DNA of 64,000 nt. It comes from Flavobacteriales bacterium (GTDB taxonomy: Bacteria > Bacteroidota > Bacteroidia > Flavobacteriales_F > PHOS-HE28). The notes beneath the pieces were generated by a model. The model searched no databases and was not told the DNA's origin. It saw nothing but the letters and a program-made list of their open reading frames with translations. Location of the stretch: positions 2,895,497-2,959,496 of the forward strand of contig CP129489.1 of NCBI GenBank assembly GCA_030584065.1, given 5' to 3'. Shown here in pieces: positions 43,753-52,087 of the stretch; position 1 is the stretch's first letter; every line of letters starts with the position of its first letter. A program made the translations under genes and the position numbers.

Positions 43753-45813
43753 ATGCGCATCGCCTTCATCGGCTTGGGGCTGCTTGCTGCCGTCGCCCAG
43801 GCCCCTGCCCAAGAGAGCGGTTTCTCCTGCCTCGCCAATCACCCCGTCGAACTGGCGCGCCACCTGGCCGAACGGCCGAACGCCGCACAGCACGCGCTGC
43901 AAGCCAAGGCGGCCATGGAAGCAGGCGCAGGGGCCTTCACCCGGGGCGGCGGGCAGGCCTACGTGATTCCCGTGGTCTTCCACGTCATCCATGACTTCGG
44001 ACCGGAGAACATCAGCGATCAGCAGGTTCTTGATGCCGTACGGATCCTCAACGAGGACTTCAATCGGCTCAACCCGGACTGGAGCACCGTCCGTCCCGAA
44101 TTCCTGGACATCGTAGCCGATGTGGGCATCGAATTCCGCTTGGCCAGGCGAGACCCCGAGGGCAACTGCACCAACGGCATCACGCGCACGGCGAGCATCC
44201 GCACCTACGACGGGGACTACGACATGACCCAGCTGATCCAATGGCCGCGCGACCGCTACATGAACGTGTGGGTGGCGGCCAGTGCGAGCGGCGCGGCGGG
44301 CTACACCTACTATCCCATGTGGCTGGACGGATGGCCCGAGGCCGACGGAATCGTGATCAAGCACGACTATGTAGGCAGCGTGGGAACAGGCCCCCCCGGC
44401 CGGTCGCGGGCGCTCACCCATGAGGTGGGGCACTGGCTGAACCTCAAGCACACCTGGGGCGACAGCAACGAGCCAGGGCTGCCCGAGAATTGCGACTTCG
44501 ACGACGATGTGGACGACACCCCGCTCACCCGCGGATGGACCTCCTGCCTGCTGAACGGGAACTCCTGCGGCAGCGGCCCAGACAATGTGCAGAACTACAT
44601 GGAGTACGCCTACTGCAGCCGCATGTTCACCATGGGCCAGGGCGACCGCATGCTGGCAGCGCTCAACTCGGACGTCGCCGAACGCTCCGCCCTGTGGCAG
44701 CCCGAGAACCTGGATCTGACGGGGGTTTCCGGCCCCGGCCAGGTTTGCCAGGTCCGCTTCACGGCCGACCGTCGCACCATCTGCGCCGGCGAGACCATCC
44801 AGTTCCAGGACCAGAGCTTCTGGGGCATCACCACCCGGTACTGGTCCTTTCCGGGAGGGCAGCCCGCAAACAGCGATGCGGAAACCCCGTCGGTAACCTA
44901 TACCGAGCCGGGGCTCTATCCGGTGAGCCTCGAAGCAAGCGACGGCACCAATGGAATCACCGGCACGGAGCCGGTTTTCATCCGCGTCCTGCCATCGCCA
45001 GGTCAGCCCGTGCCATGGTTGGAAGGATTCGAATCCACTTCAGCGCTGCCTGACGAACGCTGGGCCATCACCGACCGGCAAGGCGATGGCGGGTTCGTGC
45101 TCAGCCAGGCCGCAGCCTTCACCGGCTCACGCAGCGCACGCTTGCCGAACGCCATCACCATGTCCGGCAACGTGGATGAACTGCTCTCCGAGACCTTCGA
45201 CCTCAGCGGCAGCGCTGGAGCCATCGTCACCTTCCGGTACGCCTTTGCCAAGCGATTCCCTACCAACGATGACGCGCTCTTCGTGTGGGTGAGCGCCGAT
45301 TGCGGCGCCACCTGGGTGCTGCGCAAGGTGATGCGCGCGAGCAATGCGCTGCTCACCGCCGGTGTGATAAACGGCCCCTTCACCCCCTCCGGACCCGACC
45401 AATGGCGGCTCGCCGAAATCACCAACATCGGCCCCACGCTGTGCACATCGAGCTTCCGCCTCCGATTCGAGTTCGTGAGCGATGGCGGAAATGACCTCTT
45501 CATCGACGACATCAACATCGTGGCGGGCCAAGTGGGCATGCGCGACCAGGCGACTGAGGCACAAGGCCTCGCTGCTGCCTGGGATGCTTCCTCCGGGGAT
45601 GCTTGGGCCTCCTTCGCCCCTGTCCAGCCAGGGCCCGTCCGGATCGAGGTGCAGGATGCCGCCGGCCGTCGCATCGCAGGGCTACAAGCGGTCGCTCAAT
45701 CGGGGGGGCTGCAGCGCATGGCCTTGGGCCTGCGTCAGGCAGCCCCCGGGACCTACATCGTGCGGCTCGTCACTGAAACCGGAACACAAGCGGTTAGGTT
45801 CATCGTCCCCTGA
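43753..45813 (+). CDS. Secreted M43-type (pappalysin-like) metalloprotease, copy 1
   Basis: A 686-residue exported zinc protease. The signal peptide is MRIAFIGLGLLAAVAQAPAQ. The propeptide-like region is followed by the catalytic domain with YVIPVVFHVIHDFGPENISD, the zinc motif HEVGHWLNLKH (223-233), and the Met-turn QNYMEYAYCSRMF. A PKD domain (FQDQSFWGITTRYWSFPGG), a jelly-roll-like region (WLEGFESTSALPD and FVSDGGNDLFIDDI) and a T9SS-type C-terminal domain (VEVQDAAGRR-like, ending TGTQAVRFIVP) complete it. The start at 43753 is set by the signal peptide. First of three tandem paralogues; the substrates are unknown, probably extracellular protein. Confidence 0.92.
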   Translation: MRIAFIGLGLLAAVAQAPAQESGFSCLANHPVELARHLAERPNAAQHALQAKAAMEAGAGAFTRGGGQAYVIPVVFHVIHDFGPENISDQQVLDAVRILNEDFNRLNPDWSTVRPEFLDIVADVGIEFRLARRDPEGNCTNGITRTASIRTYDGDYDMTQLIQWPRDRYMNVWVAASASGAAGYTYYPMWLDGWPEADGIVIKHDYVGSVGTGPPGRSRALTHEVGHWLNLKHTWGDSNEPGLPENCDFDDDVDDTPLTRGWTSCLLNGNSCGSGPDNVQNYMEYAYCSRMFTMGQGDRMLAALNSDVAERSALWQPENLDLTGVSGPGQVCQVRFTADRRTICAGETIQFQDQSFWGITTRYWSFPGGQPANSDAETPSVTYTEPGLYPVSLEASDGTNGITGTEPVFIRVLPSPGQPVPWLEGFESTSALPDERWAITDRQGDGGFVLSQAAAFTGSRSARLPNAITMSGNVDELLSETFDLSGSAGAIVTFRYAFAKRFPTNDDALFVWVSADCGATWVLRKVMRASNALLTAGVINGPFTPSGPDQWRLAEITNIGPTLCTSSFRLRFEFVSDGGNDLFIDDINIVAGQVGMRDQATEAQGLAAAWDASSGDAWASFAPVQPGPVRIEVQDAAGRRIAGLQAVAQSGGLQRMALGLRQAAPGTYIVRLVTETGTQAVRFIVP

Positions 45814-45942
45814 TAGCTCATCGTGCCGACCAGCCCCTTTAACCGGGCCGATGCCGGGTCCGTCGCCGCTCGATTGGATTCTGGGATTCCCAAGCCTCTT
45901 TAGGATCCCGATTCCACCGTCCCCTGTGGCATCCCTATGACG

Positions 45943-45971
45943 TTTGCCAGGGTCTCCATCGGGTATTTTTG
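45943..45971 (+). promoter_or_regulatory. Bacteroidota-type promoter (-33 TTTG, -7 TATTTTTG) of the second protease
   Basis: TTTG (45943-45946), a 17-bp spacer and TATTTTTG (45964-45971) fit the Bacteroidota promoter consensus in both elements and spacing. Start codon 45992 lies 20 bases downstream. The best promoter match in the window. Confidence 0.75.
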
Positions 45972-45991
45972 ACAACCTGCAAGAGAACCCC

Positions 45992-48067
45992 ATGCGTCTT
46001 TCCCATACCCTGACCCTGATTACCCTGCTCGTTTTTGCCGTGAACGGGTCGGCCCAGATTCAACCCTGCGGCGCCAACGACCTGACGAAGGTCCTGGCCA
46101 ACCACCCCGACCCTGCCGGTGAATTGGCGCTGATCGCTGCCGCCGATGCGGAATTGGAGCAGTTCACGTCCGCTTGGGCTGCGGCACAGACCGGAGCCGA
46201 GCGAGTGGTGCATACCATCCCGGTGGTTTTCCACATCATCCACAACAACGGGCCGGAGAACATCAGCGACGAGCAGGTGATCGATGCCGTCCGGATCCTC
46301 AACGAGGACTTCAACCGCCTGAATCCGGACTGGGACAACGTGCGGCCCGAGTTCCTCCCCATCGTGGCCGATGTGGGCATCTCCTTCAAACTGGCCACGC
46401 GCGACCCGAGCGGCAACTGCACCAATGGCATCACCCGCACCGTCTCGCCATTGACCAACGACGGCACCCAGGCCATGAAGAACCTGATCCAATGGCCGCG
46501 CAGCAAGTACCTCAACATCTGGGTGGCTGCCAGCGCGGATGGAGCGGCGGGCTACACCTACCGGCCCGGATCCGTGAACAACCAGCCTACGTGGGACGGC
46601 ATCGTCATCCTGCACACATACACCGGCTCCATAGGTACCGGCACTCCGAGCCGTTCGCGGGCCCTCACGCACGAGGTCGGGCACTGGATCAACCTGGCGC
46701 ACACTTGGGGAAACAGCAACAATCCCGGGCTCCCGGAGAACTGCAACGGCGATGACGGCGTGAGCGACACGCCCAATACGATCGGTTGGACCAACTGCAC
46801 GCTTTCGGGCACCAGCTGCGGCTCGCTCGACAATGTGGAGAACTACATGGAGTACTCCTACTGCTGCAAGATGTTCACGGAGGGGCAGAAAACCCGGATG
46901 CTTGCCGCGCTCAACAGCGGAACCGCGCAGCGCAACCAGCTCATCACCGCAGCCAACCTGGCAGCCACCGGGGTCGATGACGAGCCCGTGCTCTGCCAGG
47001 CCTCCTTCCAGAGCAGTGCTGGGCTCATCTGCGCCGGCAGCGCGGTCACCTTCACCGACCTCAGCTTCCATGGCGTCACAGGGCGGCAGTGGAGCTTCCC
47101 TGGAGGCACGCCCTCCAGCATGGAGGATGAGGCCGCCCCCTCCGTGGTCTACAACGAGCCAGGCGTCTATCCCGTCCAGCTTACGGTCACCGATGGCACC
47201 AACACCCTCAGTTCCACGGTGCAGGGCATGGTGACCGTGCTGGCCAACCCCGGATCGACGCCCCCGGTCTCGGAGGGCTTCGAGGACCTCACCGCGTTGA
47301 ACGGCCCCGATTGGTTCGCCGTGAACCCCAATGCCGACAACACCTTCACGGTCTCCACCACGGCCGCCTACTCCGGCTCGAAGAGCGTCCGCATATCAAA
47401 CAGCTCAGCCATGGCCGGCAACGTGGATGAGCTGCTCTCCCGGACCTTCGATATGAGCGCAGCCGAAGACATCAGCATCACCTTCCGATGGGCCTATGCC
47501 CGTCGCACCAGCACCAGCGACGATGTACTGAGCCTCTACATCAGCAACAACTGCGGAGAGACATGGAGCCTGCGCCGCATCTCGCGCGGCAGCACCACGC
47601 TTCCCACCGCCCCCGCCACCACGGGCGGCTTCGTCCCTAACGGTCCGGGCCAGTGGGGATTTGCGGAGGTCACCAACATCAGCGCAACCAGCCATATCCC
47701 CGACTTCCGATTCAAGTTCGTCTTCGAGAGCGACGGAGGAAACCATCTATACCTCGATGACATCAACATCAATGGCCTGCCTGTGGGCTTGGAGGAGAGC
47801 CTCCTTGGCGCCGGAGCCGCATTGCAGGTGCTCCCCAATCCCGCCCAAGGCATGGCGCGAGTCCACCTGAACCTTCCGACTCCCGGCCACACCCGCCTGA
47901 GCATCATCGATGCCACCGGCCGCACGATGCAACTGGAGGAGCTCGGCCTTCGCCCCGCGGGCGAGGCCATCGTGCCGCTCGACCTTGGCGCCATGGCCCC
48001 GGGAGCCTATGCAGCGGAGCTCTCCGTCGACGGGCGCCGGTCCTTCGCCCGCTTCATCGTGGAGTGA
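45992..48067 (+). CDS. Secreted M43-type metalloprotease, copy 2
   Basis: A 691-residue paralogue of the previous gene with the same domain order. Signal peptide MRLSHTLTLITLLVFAVNGSAQ; catalytic motif HEVGHWINLAH and Met-turn ENYMEYSYCCKMF; PKD domain (FTDLSFHGVTGRQWSFPGG); jelly-roll-like region (SEGFEDLTALN, FESDGGNHLYLDDI); T9SS-type C-terminal domain (LQVLPNPAQGMARVHL to SFARFIVE). All expected zinc ligands are visible. It has its own strong promoter and lies 178 bases after copy 1. The start 45992 was chosen by the signal peptide. It is closer to copy 3 than to copy 1 in the catalytic region (NWISD and SRSRALTHEVGHWINL shared). Confidence 0.93.
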   Translation: MRLSHTLTLITLLVFAVNGSAQIQPCGANDLTKVLANHPDPAGELALIAAADAELEQFTSAWAAAQTGAERVVHTIPVVFHIIHNNGPENISDEQVIDAVRILNEDFNRLNPDWDNVRPEFLPIVADVGISFKLATRDPSGNCTNGITRTVSPLTNDGTQAMKNLIQWPRSKYLNIWVAASADGAAGYTYRPGSVNNQPTWDGIVILHTYTGSIGTGTPSRSRALTHEVGHWINLAHTWGNSNNPGLPENCNGDDGVSDTPNTIGWTNCTLSGTSCGSLDNVENYMEYSYCCKMFTEGQKTRMLAALNSGTAQRNQLITAANLAATGVDDEPVLCQASFQSSAGLICAGSAVTFTDLSFHGVTGRQWSFPGGTPSSMEDEAAPSVVYNEPGVYPVQLTVTDGTNTLSSTVQGMVTVLANPGSTPPVSEGFEDLTALNGPDWFAVNPNADNTFTVSTTAAYSGSKSVRISNSSAMAGNVDELLSRTFDMSAAEDISITFRWAYARRTSTSDDVLSLYISNNCGETWSLRRISRGSTTLPTAPATTGGFVPNGPGQWGFAEVTNISATSHIPDFRFKFVFESDGGNHLYLDDININGLPVGLEESLLGAGAALQVLPNPAQGMARVHLNLPTPGHTRLSIIDATGRTMQLEELGLRPAGEAIVPLDLGAMAPGAYAAELSVDGRRSFARFIVE

Positions 48068-48116
48068 CGCGCCGATACCCGCCGCCCAGAACCAGCAATC
48101 CGACCCGTTCAGCATC

Positions 48117-50171
48117 ATGCGCTATCTGTTCCCTGCCCTGGCCATCGCCACACTGCCGCTCGCCGCTTCGGCGCAAAGCCCCGCATTCACATGCGGCACC
48201 AACGACGACGCGGTGCTCGAGCGCCTGCATGGCAACGACCCCGCCCTCCTCGGCGCTATCGCAGCGGCCAATGCCGAATTGGAGGCATGGACGGCAGGCT
48301 TTAGCGAAGGCGCGCGCAGCACCTACGTCATCCCGGTGGTCTTCCACATCATCCACAACCATGGTCCGGAGAACATCTCCGACGAACAGGTGCTTGATGC
48401 GATGCGCATCCTGAACGAGGACTTCAACCGCCAGAACCCCGACTGGGACAATGTGCGCGCGGAGTTCCTTCCGCTCGTGGCCAACGTGGACATCGAGTTC
48501 CGCCTGGCGCGCAAGGACCCCAATGGGAATTGCACGCGGGGCATCACCCGCACGGTGAGCGCGCTCACGAACGACGGCACACAGGACATGAAGGACCTCA
48601 TCCAGTGGCCGCGGAACAAGTACCTGAACGTGTGGGTGGCCGCCAGTGCCGCCGGTGCGGCAGGGTATACGCTCACGCCCGGAAGCGTGGCCTTCTTCGC
48701 AGCGGCCGACGGTATCGTGATGCAGCACACCTACGTGGGCAGCATCGGCACCGGCAGCCCCTCAAGGAGCCGCGCGCTCACGCATGAGGTGGGGCATTGG
48801 ATCAATCTCGAGCACACTTGGGGGGGCTCCAACACCCCTGCGGTCTCCACCAACTGCAGCACGGATGATGGCGTGAGCGACACGCCGAACACCATCGGCT
48901 GGACGAGCTGCAACCTCAGCGGGACGACCTGCGGCTCATTGGATAACGTGGAGAACTTCATGGAGTACTCCTACTGTTCCAAGATGTTCACACTGGGCCA
49001 GAAGACCCGCATGGTGGCCGCCCTCACCTCCTCGACCGCCCAGCGCAACCAGCTCATTACAGCCAACAACCTCACGGCCACGGGCGTCAGCCAGCCGGAG
49101 GCGCTCTGCGCGGCGGAATTCACCGCCAGCAACAGGGTGGTCTGCCAAGGGGAGTCCGTCACCTTCACCGATGTGAGCTACAACGCAGTCTCCTCGCGCA
49201 GCTGGAGCTTCGCCGGCGGGTCTCCCGCGACCGCCACCTCGGCGACCGCCACCGTGACTTATGATGCGCCGGGCACCTATGCGGTGAGTCTCACCGCCAG
49301 CGATGGCAGCACTTCCCTCACCAACAACCAATCCGGCTACATCACCGTGCTGCCCGTGCCCGGCACCGCGGCCCCGTTCGAGGAGGGCTTCGAGGCCATT
49401 AGCGCATTCAACGCCCCGGATTGGTTCGTGGAGAACCCTCAGAATGACAATACCTGGACGGTGACCACCGCCGCGGCCTTCACGGGCGCGAAGAGCACGC
49501 GGATCGTGAATACGGCCGCGATGGATGGCCGCGTGGATGAGCTGGTATCCCGCACCTACGACATGAGCGGCGCCACCCAGGTCGTCCTTTCTTTCCGGTA
49601 CGCCTATGCCAAACGCACCTCCAACAGCGATGATGCGCTGCGCGTTTACACCAGCACGAACTGCGGGGACACTTGGAGCCTGCGCAAGGTGATGCGGGGC
49701 AGCACCACGCTGACCACCGGAGGAGTGGTGACCAGTAGCTTCATCCCGAACGGCCCAGGCCAATGGAGCTACACCGAGGTCACCAACATCAGCAGCGTGA
49801 ACCATGTGCCCAACTTCCGGTTCAAGTTCGAATTCGAGAGCGACGGAGGGAACAACCTCTATCTCGATGACATCAATCTGAACGGCTTGCCGGTAGGCTT
49901 GGATGAGCTCCAGGCACCCGCCACGGGATTGGCGGTGCTGCCCAACCCGGCCAGCGGCCATGCCCAGGCCCTCGTACATGGCAGCGGGGCCTCCATGCTG
50001 CTGGAGATCATCGACCTCACGGGCCGTGTGGTGCATCAGCGCGCTGTCGGCGTGCTGGCTGAAGGCGAGCACCGCATAGACCTACCCATCGCCGCCCTGA
50101 GCACCGGCACCTACCTGCTGAGAATCTCCACGGAAGTCCGCCGGAATGCCATCCGATTCACGGTGCAATGA
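48117..50171 (+). CDS. Secreted M43-type metalloprotease, copy 3
   Basis: A 684-residue third paralogue. Signal peptide MRYLFPALAIATLPLAASAQ; zinc motif HEVGHWINLEH; Met-turn ENFMEYSYCSKMF; PKD domain (FTDVSYNAVSSRSWSFAGG); jelly-roll-like region (EEGFEAISAFNAPDWF, FESDGGNNLYLDDI); T9SS-type C-terminal domain (AVLPNPASGHAQALVHG ending RRNAIRFTVQ). All key zinc ligands are present, so it should be active. It begins 50 bases after copy 2 and is probably on the same transcript; its stop overlaps the start of the small lipoprotein by ATGA. Confidence 0.93.
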   Translation: MRYLFPALAIATLPLAASAQSPAFTCGTNDDAVLERLHGNDPALLGAIAAANAELEAWTAGFSEGARSTYVIPVVFHIIHNHGPENISDEQVLDAMRILNEDFNRQNPDWDNVRAEFLPLVANVDIEFRLARKDPNGNCTRGITRTVSALTNDGTQDMKDLIQWPRNKYLNVWVAASAAGAAGYTLTPGSVAFFAAADGIVMQHTYVGSIGTGSPSRSRALTHEVGHWINLEHTWGGSNTPAVSTNCSTDDGVSDTPNTIGWTSCNLSGTTCGSLDNVENFMEYSYCSKMFTLGQKTRMVAALTSSTAQRNQLITANNLTATGVSQPEALCAAEFTASNRVVCQGESVTFTDVSYNAVSSRSWSFAGGSPATATSATATVTYDAPGTYAVSLTASDGSTSLTNNQSGYITVLPVPGTAAPFEEGFEAISAFNAPDWFVENPQNDNTWTVTTAAAFTGAKSTRIVNTAAMDGRVDELVSRTYDMSGATQVVLSFRYAYAKRTSNSDDALRVYTSTNCGDTWSLRKVMRGSTTLTTGGVVTSSFIPNGPGQWSYTEVTNISSVNHVPNFRFKFEFESDGGNNLYLDDINLNGLPVGLDELQAPATGLAVLPNPASGHAQALVHGSGASMLLEIIDLTGRVVHQRAVGVLAEGEHRIDLPIAALSTGTYLLRISTEVRRNAIRFTVQ

Positions 50172-50620
50172 GGGCTCCTCGGCCGATGTTCCTGGCCCTG
50201 GTCCTCGCTGCCATTGGCTGCGGCAGGGTGGCAGATGGCACCAAGGAGGCGCTGAACAAGGGCGGTGAGCTGGCCGGGAGCGCCGCCACCGAGGTCATTG
50301 AAGGCGTGACCAGCGGCGTGGAGAAGAGCTGGGGCATCGAGGTGCAGCTCTCCGATGCGCTACGCGCGCATGGACTGGCCGTGGGCAAGGTTCTGGTAGA
50401 GCCCGACAGCGCTGGCCAGGATAACCGCCTCGTCGTCTATCTCAGCACCTCGGCGGCGCTCCAGGATACCCTGCAGGCGATAGCGGTCGGTCAGGACGGC
50501 CTGGAATCCGGCCGGGCTGTTACGGTCGTGTCCTTGCCGGCCAACGGCGCCGACTACTTCGTATTCCGGTTCCAGAGTCGCACGCGGCTGGAGCGGAAAA
50601 GCCGGGTAACGCTGAACTGA
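50168..50620 (+). CDS. Small lipoprotein, function unknown, coupled to protease copy 3
   Basis: A 150-residue protein with a lipobox (ALVLAAIGC) near residues 10-18, so it should be anchored by lipid after LspA cleavage. The N-terminal part is a small helical stretch (TKEALNKGGELAGSAATEVIE), the rest beta-rich with DNRLVVYLSTSAALQDTLQ. I do not recognise a family. Its start overlaps the stop of protease copy 3 (ATGA at 50168), suggesting coupled translation; whether it has a functional tie to the protease, such as an inhibitor or anchor, is unknown. Its stop is 4 bases before the 29-bp hairpin. Confidence 0.78.
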   Translation: MRAPRPMFLALVLAAIGCGRVADGTKEALNKGGELAGSAATEVIEGVTSGVEKSWGIEVQLSDALRAHGLAVGKVLVEPDSAGQDNRLVVYLSTSAALQDTLQAIAVGQDGLESGRAVTVVSLPANGADYFVFRFQSRTRLERKSRVTLN

Positions 50621-50624
50621 CCGC

Positions 50625-50686
50625 GCCCGATGCGGAAACGCAGAGGCCCCGGATGAATCCGGGGCCTCTGCGTTTCCGCATCGGGC
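50625..50686. terminator. Bidirectional terminator with a perfect 29-bp stem
   Basis: 50625-50653 and 50658-50686 are exact reverse complements, closing a TGAA loop. It lies between convergent genes, 4 bases after the plus-strand lipoprotein stop and 3 bases beyond the minus-strand stop at 50690. No strong T run follows on either side, so the call rests on stem and position. The stem is much longer than the 13-bp stem at 20119. Confidence 0.75.
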
Positions 50687-50689
50687 TTG

Positions 50690-51127
50690 CTACTCCTTGA
50701 AGCCCACCATGATGGCCACGCAGCCCATGTGCACCATGTCGGTCTTGGGCTTGCTTGGCACCCAGACCACTACGCGCAACTGCGTGGTAGCCGCCGCCTT
50801 GAAGTCGAAGTGGGTCTTCGGGTCGTCGGCCATGCTCTCGAAGACGATCTTGTTGTTCTGGTCAACCAGCTTCCAATTGACCTCGCCGAGGATCTGGTGC
50901 ACGCACACCATCACCCGGTACTCCTGGCCGCTGTAGAAAGTGAGGTTCACCTCGGCCTCCTCGCCAGGCGACAGCTGGGCGCCATTGAAGGTCTCATTGA
51001 ACTTGTAAGGGTGCAGACCCGGCACGCACTTGTTCTTGGCGAACGACTTGCACTGGGCCTGTGCGGAGTGGGCAGCCAGCATCATGCCTGCAGCCAGCAA
51101 CGCGGTGGCGAGGGTGGTTCGGAGCAT
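50690..51127 (-). CDS. Exported protein, function unknown
   Basis: A 145-residue protein with a signal peptide ending at HSAQAQC, then a beta-rich domain (PGEEAEVNLTFYSGQEYRVMVC, LGEVNWKLVDQNNKIVFES). Its four cysteines could form disulfides. I do not recognise a family. It is encoded 8 bases downstream of the lipoprotein gene starting at 52032 on the same strand, behind polA, probably in one transcript. Its stop lies 3 bases from the 29-bp hairpin. Confidence 0.75.
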   Translation of the reverse strand: MLRTTLATALLAAGMMLAAHSAQAQCKSFAKNKCVPGLHPYKFNETFNGAQLSPGEEAEVNLTFYSGQEYRVMVCVHQILGEVNWKLVDQNNKIVFESMADDPKTHFDFKAAATTQLRVVVWVPSKPKTDMVHMGCVAIMVGFKE

Positions 51128-51135
51128 GGCGGCGA

Positions 51136-52032
51136 TCAGTTGATGTAGGTATTGCGGATGGCGGCGGCCTTCTCGGTGATGGCTGCGAGCTGGGCGTCTG
51201 TGAGGGTGGCGGCCCCGCCTTCAGCGCCGATGACCACGACGCCGTTCTCCTGCGTTGCAGTGACGCCGCCGCCGCCGCCGCCGACATCGGCATAGAGCGC
51301 GCTCAGCGCCTTCAGGTCCTCGCGGACGCCGTTCAGCGCCTGGTCATCGGTACCGTAGGTCTCCATCAGCGAGAGGAGGTCGCCCAGGGAGAGCTTCTGC
51401 TCGGCGATGCGCTGGCGCAGCTCTGGCGTGGTGTTGGCCTTGGCCACTTGCGTGGCCACGTAGAGCCCTTCCACCCAGCCGCCCGCGATCATCAGGGCGC
51501 TGATGTTGTCGCGGTCATTCACCTTCAGGTACCGGTCCATGTCCCAATAGGTCTCGCTGATGATATCGAGCAGCTTGTCGCGGTCATTCTGGTGCTTCTC
51601 CATCAGCTCCAGCGTGCTGTCGCTGAATGCGCTGGTGACGCCCAGCTTGTCGGCCAGCCGCCGGGCACAGCTCGTGTAGAACATGCTCTCCTGGGTATGG
51701 TTGAAGACGCTGGCGTAGCTAAGGTCAGCGCCATAGACCCCCAGATTGAGTGCTTGCTTGCTGGCGGCCGTGTACTTGTCCACGTTCTTCACATCGTTCA
51801 GGATGGCACCCTGGTAGTTCGCACCCGCCTTCTTCAGCAGGGCCGCCGTCTCCATGGGCGAGGGGATGTTGTAGAAGATCTTGCGGGTGCGGCCCATGCG
51901 CTCGCTCTGGGCGAGGCTGTCGGCGGCGTCTGTCGTCAGGGTGTCTTGCGGCTGCTGATTCCCACCGCAGCCCGCGAGCAGGGCGAGCAGGGCCATCGGG
52001 AGCACGAGGCGCGATATTCGCTTGGTGGTCAT
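51136..52032 (-). CDS. Lipoprotein, function unknown
   Basis: A 298-residue lipoprotein; the lipobox is LLALLAGC near residues 14-21. The mature part is helical, with AALLKKAGANYQGAILND, and includes a GGGGGG linker near residue 253 that separates a C-terminal tail (TLTDAQLAAITEKAAAIRN). I do not recognise a named family. The start at 52032 was selected by the signal sequence; the first Met of the frame (52146) falls within polA sequence. It lies 55 bases downstream of polA and 8 bases upstream of the 145-residue gene. Confidence 0.75.
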   Translation of the reverse strand: MTTKRISRLVLPMALLALLAGCGGNQQPQDTLTTDAADSLAQSERMGRTRKIFYNIPSPMETAALLKKAGANYQGAILNDVKNVDKYTAASKQALNLGVYGADLSYASVFNHTQESMFYTSCARRLADKLGVTSAFSDSTLELMEKHQNDRDKLLDIISETYWDMDRYLKVNDRDNISALMIAGGWVEGLYVATQVAKANTTPELRQRIAEQKLSLGDLLSLMETYGTDDQALNGVREDLKALSALYADVGGGGGGVTATQENGVVVIGAEGGAATLTDAQLAAITEKAAAIRNTYIN

Positions 52033-52087
52033 GGGACAATGGTGGCGGATGTGGCCGCTCCAAATGTCCCCTTGTTCCCCCTGGGCC

